Below the pieces are notes generated by a model. It saw only the letters and a list, made by a program, of their open reading frames with translations. It was not told the DNA's origin and searched no databases. This document shows positions 55,130-64,000 of a stretch of 64,000 bases of DNA, in pieces. This stretch comes from Sphagnum compactum (lineage: Eukaryota; Bryophyta; Sphagnopsida; Sphagnales). Each line of letters opens with the position of its first letter. Position 1 is the stretch's first letter. The stretch lies in NCBI GenBank assembly GCA_965153455.1, contig OZ234493.1, positions 21,442,213-21,506,212 on the forward strand, in the 5' to 3' direction. The translations under genes and the position numbers were made by a program.

Positions 55130-55830
55130 TGATTTTGGTTTTGGTTTGGGTTTTGTTTTCACATATAAATGGAATTGAGAACCTAGTTCCAATTCTAGTT
55201 ATAGTCCCAAAACCATATCAAAAATAAAACTTGATTCTAGTTTGGTTTATACTAGCTGAAATTAAAATTGGAGATTGTAACCCACCAAATTGGTTATTTG
55301 CTCAACATTTCCAATTTCCTTCTAGGTCACATTGTTACTTGTGGTGTTTCTACTACCTTTATATTTTTAAGGGTTAACTTCCTTTCTATTGTCTCAATTA
55401 TACCCTAAACCCTTTTAAGCCCACCCACCTTAGATCTATGACAATTCTTGCCCCATACAAATGAGCACAAGAGGGGATTTTTTTTCCCTACCCATGATAT
55501 TGACTTAGATTCCACCCATGGACCTTGCCACCTTTGATCCACTTTTCACACCCACTTCATATGAATTTTGTTACTTTTTGTCACTAATATTTCCTTCATG
55601 TTCATCTATGTGAATGAAATGCTAAATAAACACTAAAGAAAAACAAAAGGAACATTTGGTCTTTCCATGTTTAACACCCTTCAATCGATATGCATATGGA
55701 ATAAAGGTCTTTTTTATTCCACTTCAAATATTGTGGGAATGCCCCAATCCTTGGGCATTACCTTACACTTTTACTTTGGATTACTATCCATGGATGGGTG
55801 CATTCCCAAAGTTTCATGAGTATAGAAACG
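55130..55830 (+). repeat. 0.7 kb dispersed repeat, copy 1
   Basis: Aligns along its whole length with 63305-63985 in the same orientation. Shared anchors in order: AAATGGAATTGA, AATTCTAGTTTGGTTT, GTAACCCACNAAATT, ACAAGCACAAGAGGGGATTT (variant), CCCATGATATTNNCTTA, CACCCATGGAC, GTNAATGAAATGCTAAA, GGAATGCCCCAATCCTTG and GGGTGCATTCCCAAAG. There are many substitutions and small gaps, so the duplication is old. It is non-coding. Confidence 0.8.
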
Positions 55831-58259
55831 TTATATCATAATATCATGTAAAATTTATCCCATGTAAAGAAGATTGAGAAAATTTTGTGAAAACCATTTG
55901 ATTTCACACTTATATTCATAATGTTAGAAAACTTTGAAAATTGATTTGAAATACGAATTAAAAAATTCATAACATACATTTCTATGGTAATGGCATTCAC
56001 AAAAATATAATGACGAATTAATGTATTTTTTGCAAAATCAAACCATGAACATTTTATAATGGGATAGACAAGGGAACTAAGTACATTATGAAGGCCTTTG
56101 ATGACAACTTTATGAACAAAATGGCATTGAAATCCACACTATAATCACATTACCACAAAATATTAGTCAATCTTGCCATTTGGGCTCCCCATTCCAACAC
56201 CAAGGGGTTATCTGTCATCATTACCAAGAGCCCCACTTAATAAACAAAGAGATGGATAAGAGAGTAGCTATGATTTTTTAAGGTGATTAATGAGCAATCT
56301 TTGAATTTTTGTGAGCTCATTTCCATGGTGATCAAGATTCTCAAGTTTATTTCTAGTTTTTAATTGGGATTTATGAGTTTTATGTCAATTTTTCTTCCCT
56401 CCCCCCTTTCCTTCATCTCCCCCTTCTTTCTTTTTCCTCTTTTTCTAAATTCTACCATTTCTTGCCTTCATTTTAAGATTTTCAAATGTGCCTATTCCTT
56501 ACACTTTTAATCAGATTTTTTTTTTGACTTCATCAAGAGGCACAAAAAAAAGTTCAATTTCTTTTCCTTGTGCTTTTTATCCCCAATAATGGTGTTAGTC
56601 ATAACATAGCTTCTCAACTAGGTATTAATGAGCTTTTCCCCTTCTTAGCTATTTTGGATTTTTTAATCTGTCGTAAATCCTCGAAGAGTTGTTTTCATCA
56701 TCATTTTTTTATATCTACATCTACAAAACTTGAGATTTGGTTGTCAATCAAGGTAATGAAATGACAAAACTTATAAATCTTGACCATCTACATTATTCAA
56801 GGTTTTTTTCATCTTCCAATTATGGTGCCCCTTCAAGTTCCAATGAACTTTAAGTTTTTTTTTTTGAGTTTGTTGCATTCATAAATCCTTTTTAGTAACA
56901 ACCCACCCTATTTGTGTTTTCTCTTCCTTTGTGGATGATAGACATATAGTAGGTTTTGCATTAAATGTTTTTATTGCGTTTTTATGATTGTAAGAGGAGT
57001 TATTAGCATTAAGTTTTTTAGTGTAGCCAACGAAGTGTGTAGCTTGGTCTCTTTAGGGGTTGGACCATTCTATATCACTTCCTATTGGCTTTTTTACTCT
57101 CGACTCATGTTTTTGTATTTTGGGTGCACCAATGGGATTCACATCATTTGTTGAGACGTTTGTGGCTAAGGTTTTCCATGAGGATCTTGGGAGATATTAA
57201 GTCTCTTTATGTTTGCAAATCCTTGGGCGACTTTTGCGATGCTTTTGTTGTGCTACGCCCAGTGCCTGAGCTACTTGCTTCGTACAATGTTCCCATCTCT
57301 AGGTATTTTGCAGCATTGTGTTGAGTTCGATATTCCTACCATAGCTATGTTGGAGAAGTTACTTGGTGCAAGATTTTTTGTGGTTCTATCAGTCACCTAG
57401 CTCGTTGTCAGGCCACTTTTTTATTTCTTCAAGGGGGTTTGGCCTCCCTTCTATGGTTCAAATTGTTGCCCCCACATTCTTGGGGTGTTGGGCACTAATC
57501 ATTCCTACACTTGTCACTCATTTTTAATAGGATGGTTGCCCTATTCTTTTAAATGCAATAGCACGTTGAGACTCACGATGAAAGTATGATTACCAAAGAA
57601 CATCACACCATAATTTTTCAAGACCCATCAAACTTTGGAAAAATATAGGATACACATAAAGAAAGGTTTTTAGTCAAGTATTTTGTTGAATACATTAATT
57701 AGGTTGTATAAATTTTGAAACTTCAACAATGCAAAAAATATTTTGAATTTTATTATTCCTATTCTTTACATTTACACAAAGTTTCAGAAAAGTAATAGTG
57801 ATTATGTTCTTTAAACTTTTTGGTTAGGAACATTTTTCAAACAAGGTTTGTGGTTCTTTATTATGGATATAAATTTTTAAGGTACTTTAAATGGTATTCT
57901 ATTTGATATTTTTATGGGGTAATTATTTGAGTAGGCGTAATTTAGTTATGAATTTTCAAATTTTAAAAATTTGATTCTTGAAAGAGCCACATCAATAAGG
58001 AATACAAATTTGTAACCATTTCCACCTTTTTTCATTATAATGGAAACTTCAAGCCATATACTTTGGCATGCAATAAATAAACATGAGAAAAAAATGAGAA
58101 TTGTGAAAACATTTAAAGAAAAGGGCCCAAGAATATTATTTGGCCAATTTTTGTTCTTTGATTGTCCTTTGAGGGCGTTTCTAGTGGGTCCACCCAATCA
58201 TACTTTCACCCTGGTAGATGGCACTAAGAGATGTCCAAGCCATGTTACCCCAAGGTGTT
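55831..58259. other. AT-rich DNA without a supportable gene
   Basis: It contains a pyrimidine tract near 56391-56455 (CCTCCCCCCTTTCC and similar). The frames around 57085-57400 are open for 60-80 codons but match nothing I know. Confidence 0.5.
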
Positions 58260-59115
58260 CGCTCTCAACCTAGTGGTTCAATCTTACCCCTAGTTGGAAG
58301 TTTTTTTGGCGGGTTGTTTACATGAGCATGAGTTTGCTTCCCTTTTAATTGACATTCCTTCAAATAACGCGTGAGCACGTCTTCACTCATGTGTGGGTCC
58401 AAAGGTAGGCGCTTGGTTATTAGCTCGTCCTACCACACCAACATTTTGTTTATCATAGGCCGACTTTTTTACAACATTATGTTACCGTTTTGGCTCGCCA
58501 CATCCTATGGTTGCCCACCTTTCACAATGTTAATGTGGTCATACCATTGACAATTTAGGTACCAATTTGCTTCGATGCCCCTGTGGAAATGAATGTATAA
58601 TAGCTCATGACACACTTCGAAATATTGTTGCATTTGTTGTTTTAGAGAGCGAAACACATGTTTAAAGGGAGGTCTCCCACCTTTTCCTTCGCCACACCCG
58701 ACAACGAATGGATATTCTTATTATTAGAGACAGTTTTCATACTTTGACGAACCTTGTCATTGTTGACCCAACTCACACAAATATGGTACAGTAAACATTA
58801 ACGATGATAACACATGCAACAATGATGGCTGCTCAAGAAAAGACATGATCCTACATGGAATGAAAATTGGGCGATGATTTCATTCCTCTTGCTATTGAAA
58901 CATATGGGTGTTTCATTTTTATTTTGATTCATTCTTGATCACTTGTGCATAAACCATTATTGCATGTCATTAATGGTCTTTTTTAGTCCCCTCGATGCTC
59001 ATTTCCCACTAGCGACAGCATGTGTCCATAGCTCTACAACGTGCGCAAGCCATAGCGATTCTTCAACGGGGGTTGCACTTGGTCAGGGTTCTTCATTTCT
59101 TCCACACATCATATT
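58260..59115 (+). pseudogene. Decayed C-terminal region of a reverse-transcriptase-type element
   Basis: Pieces in different plus frames line up in order with a protein region I have seen downstream of reverse transcriptase domains in plant retroelements. They are LLRCPCGNECIIAHDTLRN and FVVLESETHV (about 58565-58660), then RMDILIIRDSFHTLTNLVIV and DPTHT (about 58700-58785), FIPLAIETYGC (about 58880-58910) and RQHVSIALQRAQAIAILQR (about 59010-59070). Stops and frameshifts separate them, so nothing is translated. The CPCG cysteines suggest the zinc-binding part. The assignment rests on memory of the family and should be tested by search. Confidence 0.6.
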
Positions 59116-60530
59116 TAGTGCACTTCTATCACTAGCCAATTTGTGGCAGATGATTATTTTCTTGTCTTAGGTCTTTTTGTTATCGTTAATCGTCATTTTG
59201 TAACCTTGGGTCCTATTTGCATATGATTTTTTTTCCTTATTTTTTGTTGATTGTTTGCTTTTGTTTTTTCTTTGGGTTGTGTTTACTTGTGCTCTCATTT
59301 GCCTTGTACTTTTGATAAATGGGTTCTTGTCTTTGAATTTTAAATACAAGGTTTTTCTTTTTTTTCATAGCGATGCAAATGTCACTTTGACAAATTAGGC
59401 ACAACCTACCTTGTTTTCCATTCCATCACCCATGATCCTCAACCTTATTATGTTTGTGGTTGAGCATAATGTATCTTGAAAGGGAAAGGAGAAGGTTTGT
59501 GAGGAAATTGTTGCATGCCTTTTTGGAGATCTTAAAAAAACTATCATTATTGAACTAAATAAGATATTTTCTTAGTTTATTGGAACTTTAATTATTTTGG
59601 TTGAATGTGTGATTTTTTTTCTTTTGGTTCGAAGATTGTGCTAGTCCTCCCTTAGCCTTTCACCAAGAAAAACTTGGGTTGATGAAGTTCGATTGCATAA
59701 AAATGCCTTCAAACAAAAATATAAAAATAAAAAATGTTGCTTTGTATATGATTAATTTTTTTATTATTATGCACAATTATCAAATAAAGAAAACATAGAT
59801 TGACAATTATTCACAATCAATAATCACAAAACCTCCCATGTTTAAGCATTTGTCATCACAATGTTACATTGTTCAATATCTAATAGCTAGTCAAACTTAA
59901 ATATTGAACAAAGTTTAGCAAGTTAAACATCCAACGTTTTGAAATTTGTCGCTAGCAATTTGTTAACATACATAAATTATGATAGACACAAATTAAAAAA
60001 AAAATTCTCTATTTACCCAATTGGATCCACTTGCCACAAAAGTAAAATAACCCACTTTGGCCTACAAACACTCACAATTTGTACCTACCCAACCTCCCTC
60101 ACAAATTTGAAAAAATAACATTGGTCATGGCAAGCATCCTCAGGCATATTTTGCCTTAATTGTCAATAAACACTTTGTGTAAAAGACCATTAAAACAAAA
60201 GTAGCAGACATAATTGTGGCAACACGGTTTGAAAAAGAAAGGAAATTGGAGAGCATGTTGCCACAATTATATAGTTGTGTAACCTTTTCAAAAAAAATTA
60301 AAAGACTTGTACATACTACAACCTTGTAACAGAAAACTCAAAGAGGTTAAAAAATCAACAATTGTTCCTTATTGCACACAAAAGTATTATTTGCTACCTT
60401 TTTCTTTTACTGCCCAATTGCCTAAACAACATGTGTTTGGTGATGAATAGACACGTCTTCTGTGTCATATCATACGTGCTTTGTGTGTGTAATTAACACT
60501 AGGAGGCGATATATATATTTGCTTCTAGTG
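59116..60530. other. AT-rich intergenic DNA
   Basis: No gene or clear repeat is visible; frames are under about 60 codons. Confidence 0.5.
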
Positions 60531-61780
60531 TCTACTACATGCTGATAATGCCTCCTAGTCTATATTGCACACCCAAAGTATGCATAATAGGACCCAAAAT
60601 TAGTGACCTCATTCTTTCCCAACAATTGGGGGCTAGGTTTGTATGTCTTTTTTTTGTTTTCCTTCCTAAGGATTTGAAGGAGAAGGTGGGGAGGTTGAAT
60701 TTATTGTTCTTTTGTGCAAATGGTGTAGGATTTTGGGCATCTTTCAAACAAATTGTAGGTGTTGGTTACAAATAGTTTGATGGGACTTTGTCACAACATG
60801 GTTTCTTTGATTGTTCTTTTGTTTCTTTCAAAAGTGTGGGAGAAGATTGTATCTTGTGCAAAAGGTTTTTAGTTTTGGGGGGTGGGGGTTAGAAAGGTGA
60901 GGTGTGCTGAGCAATGTGTTACGGTTATGGCTGCACCTTTAGGATGCCAACAATTCGCTACTAAGCCAATTGTTATTTTTCCTTCAGTAGCTACTCATTT
61001 ACCAAAGAGATTAAAAGTGACTCTCGACCTGTAGCATATTACAAAGTTGGAATTCACTAACTTGTTTGCTTCACTTAGGATCAATAAAAATGTTCTTTGT
61101 AGTTTCTGATAATATGTTTTTTGCCTCCAATCAAGGATTGACTTTCATGGAACAGGAGATGATTACAAGTGTGGAGTGACTTTCTGTTGGCTGAATTCTT
61201 TGCATCCACATATGACTTAAGATGATCAAAAAATTTATCCTGAAAAAAAACAAGAATCGAACTCTAATCATATACATTGTTGGTGGGCACATGACCACAA
61301 AGTACTCAACTTTCTTAACCTAATTTGTCAATGTGAAATTAATATGTACATGTTCAAAAGTTGTTCAGATCACATTGTCACAAAAAAAACATTTAGTGAT
61401 GTCAAGTTTGTTCCAGCCAGGAGAAGAATGAATGATGAAATGTCCACAATTATTAGTGTTTCCTTTCACTCTCTTTTGCAATTAATTTTGAAGAATGAGT
61501 CAACATTAGGTATGTTGAAACACCAAGTGACTATTTGTGCTGAATTGAGATTTCCTGATGGCTTATTTACTCCACAAGAACCATGCTCAAAAATCACCAT
61601 GATGTTAGTGTTATAAGTTCATTGATTGATCATTATCAATTAAGGTTCAAGATGTTTAATCAAGGAGGGTCTTTGAATAGACTAATATGGAGTTGGAATT
61701 GCATGACCATTTTGTGTGCACATGACTTTTTGAAGACGAGTGAAAGCACACTAGGGTGGTTAAGTTTCGGCAAATGAAGT
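60531..61780 (+). pseudogene. Decayed coding sequence, product not recognised
   Basis: Several plus-strand frames are coding-like and abut with shifts: 60539-60775, about 60930-61200 (conceptual, with stops), 61344-61616 and 61583-61777. The third and fourth overlap by a frameshift and together include VPARRRMNDEMSTII, LGMLKHQVTIC, FTPQEP and RLIWSWNCMTILCAHDFL, which read as amphipathic, protein-like sequence. I do not recognise the family. Given the location it is most likely an old transposon protein. Confidence 0.4.
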
Positions 61781-63049
61781 CCCTTTTCAAAATCCTTTTC
61801 TAGTGTAGGTGAAAATTGGTTTAAAATATGAATATTTAAATTATATTGAAAATAAATTTTTTTCCCATTTCGAATTTCAAGTTATGATGTTATAAAACAT
61901 ATAAAAAATATCACAAAAGAATTTTTTAAATTATTATTTTTAAATTTCTTTAAAAAACTTTTAAAATAATTACAATTTTTGGGATGTTGAAAAGTTCATA
62001 ACATAATAAATTAAAATCACATTCCATTCATTCAATGGATCTTTAGTTTCTTAAACATAATTCATCTAATATCTCAAAGTTTCAAACACATAAGATTAAC
62101 ACATTATAAGATAAAAGTCCATGTCCATGGGTTTTGTAGGGAGTGACAAAATTTGTCACCAAGATTCAAAAGTCCATTACTCATTAAACACTTAGGATTT
62201 TGATGTGTTGTTTGCATTTAAAAATCCAACTCTATTAACATTACATATATGAGTCCTTTTTTTGATATTTTAATGAAAATATTAATGTTTTATATTTAAG
62301 TTTCAAAGAGATGCAAGAAAAATTGTAAGTGTGACATTTAAAAATGGAATGCATAGTGTGCTTTCATCTAGACGTTATCACAAATCCAAATTTTGGACTT
62401 ACCCACAAATTGTCAATAATATATGAATATGATATTTGTAGTTGTTATCAATTTGGACTTAGAGCATTTCCACCCACATTTTCTCTTTGAGCCTTTATTA
62501 GTGTTACCACATCTAACATATAATGTTAATTATTCCCCTATCCCCACCCATCTATCTATGAAAGTAGTTCATTAGTTTTGTTTAGTATATCATGTTGAGA
62601 TCACCTCACCCAAATCATGGGGCTTCTTGTGCCTCTTGGTACCATTGGAAAGCCCTCCATGAATAGGGGTGCATAGATTTGGTTTCATAATGTTTGGACT
62701 TATAGTGGAGAAGTTATGGAATATTGAACGCATTTTGCACTAAAAATTCATTCAAATCAAAACTAAAAATTTTAATAGAATTTGGGCACCCTCTTGGTAA
62801 TGTTGAAAAGACCTCAGTGAGTAGGATTTAATGACAATGATTTGGAAATTTTTAGACTTAAGGTGAGTGAGAGATATTGAATTTTGAGAAGTTTTTGTCA
62901 TTGAAAATTTAATTAAATCCAACAAATGGTTTTGGAAGGAAACATTAGTTGGGCAATGAATTCACACTTTCGCCAAGTGCACCAAGTTATATTATGTTTT
63001 TATGAAGGAATGTAGTTAGTTAGTTTAAGGAATAAGAAGACCTATATAG

Positions 63050-63080
<31 letters not shown>

Positions 63081-63304
63081 AACAAGGATGGAAAAACATC
63101 CAAAAAAAGTGGACAATATGAAGTGAAAATACTATTTTAATGTTAGCACCGAGGCCAGTCGAAAACATTTGTTTGCTTTTACTAACCCTTTTGGAGGGCA
63201 CTATGTTACAGGCATAATTGTGGGCGTAAATTTTTAGTGGGCATGTTATTTTTGCTATTGTTGGTAGAGATGCTTTAGAGAATGCATATAGTTTGTTCAA
63301 AGTT
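61781..63304. other. AT-rich intergenic DNA
   Basis: No gene is supported. Two stretches near 62690-62770 and 62820-62930 resemble each other weakly (TTTGGACTTA... and GTTATGGAATATTGAA / GAGATATTGAATTTTGA) and may be an old tandem duplication. Confidence 0.45.
63050..63077. repeat. (TA)n microsatellite
   Basis: About 13 TA dinucleotides. Confidence 0.9.
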
Positions 63305-63985
63305 TTCATTTTGATTGGGGTTTAGCATCCATGTTCAAATGGAATTGACAACCCAATTCTAATTTTAGTTATATTTTCAAAACAAATCCGAAAAATCAGA
63401 CCCAATCAGACCCAATTCTAGTTTGGTTTCTACAAGCCAAATTAAAAATTAACAATTAGTAACCCACTAAATTCGGTATTTGGTCAACACTACCAGGTTC
63501 CTTTAAGTCACATTATTAACTAAAGATTTTATTTTACCTTTCTACTTTTAAAGGTAAATTTCCTTTTTTAGCACCTCATTTTTTTTACACAAATGCTTAT
63601 TCACTTTAAATCTATGATAATTATTGCCACATACAAACAAGCACAAGAGGGGATTTCTTTTCCTGCCCATGATATTAGCTTACATTTCACCCATGGACAT
63701 TGCCACGTTTCATCTGCTTTCCACACCTACTTCTTTTTGTCATCAATGTTTATCATATTTTCATTTATGTTAATGAAATGCTAAAGAAAAACGAAAGGAA
63801 CACTCAACCTTTACACATTTAACACACTTCAATTGGGATGTGCATGAAATAAAAGCACCTTTGACTCAACCTTAAGTGGGCCTTTATTGTAGGAATGCCC
63901 CAATCCTTGAACATTACCTTACACTTTGATTTTGGGTTATTGTCCATGGTGGGTGCATTCCCAAAGTGATCTAAGTGTAGATGAA
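63305..63985 (+). repeat. 0.7 kb dispersed repeat, copy 2 (may continue past the window)
   Basis: Direct-orientation partner of 55130-55830, offset by about 8.17 kb. The alignment runs almost to the end of the window, so its right border cannot be seen. Confidence 0.8.
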
Positions 63986-64000
63986 AGATTGTGTTACAAT

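Overview
The window is nuclear DNA from a land plant. The genes are split by many short introns with GT...AG borders, no bacterial operons are visible, and the spaces between genes are long, AT-rich and full of old transposon debris. The decayed transposase and reverse-transcriptase-like fragments look like families I associate with non-seed plants. A fern or lycophyte is therefore my best guess, but this is an inference and I cannot name a species.

Three genes can be read with good confidence. (1) A single-exon F-box/kelch gene lies on the minus strand at 10450-11613, with a TATA box just upstream. (2) ATG10, the E2-like enzyme of the ATG12-ATG5 autophagy conjugation pathway, lies on the plus strand in six exons from 27336 to 29848. 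(3) A SnRK1-activating kinase (SnAK/GRIK type) lies on the plus strand in eleven exons from 42242 to 48214. Every exon junction in genes 2 and 3 keeps the reading frame. A fourth gene, at about 6.1-8.7 kb on the plus strand, has a convincing 3' half that encodes a protein I do not recognise. Its 5' half contains a triplicated unit carrying micro-exon-like segments.

The rest is repeat-rich. From left to right: a Helitron-like 3' terminus (3865-3903); a CATA microsatellite inside a diverged duplication (12.6-12.9 kb); a MITE of about 215 bp (16.57-16.78 kb); a tandem array of 150-180 bp purine/pyrimidine units (20.05-20.82 kb); a 50 bp tandem array (21.5-21.7 kb); a GGTA-rich array (23.64-24.3 kb); a decayed MULE transposase on the minus strand (about 33.4-37.0 kb) split by a GC-richer inverted-repeat element (34354-34973); a tandem array of about 280 bp units (37.3-38.4 kb); a decayed reverse-transcriptase-associated region (58.2-59.1 kb); and two diverged copies of a 0.7 kb repeat about 8.2 kb apart (55.1 and 63.3 kb).

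The functional theme, if there is one, is energy and protein turnover. The SnAK kinase activates SnRK1, SnRK1 is known to promote autophagy, and ATG10 is an autophagy enzyme. Their 13 kb separation may be chance. One intronic repeat occurs in both genes. I found no CRISPR array, rRNA or tRNA, and no clear undescribed multi-gene system. The most unusual items are the nested transposon, the exon-intron-like tandem array and the triplicated micro-exon unit.
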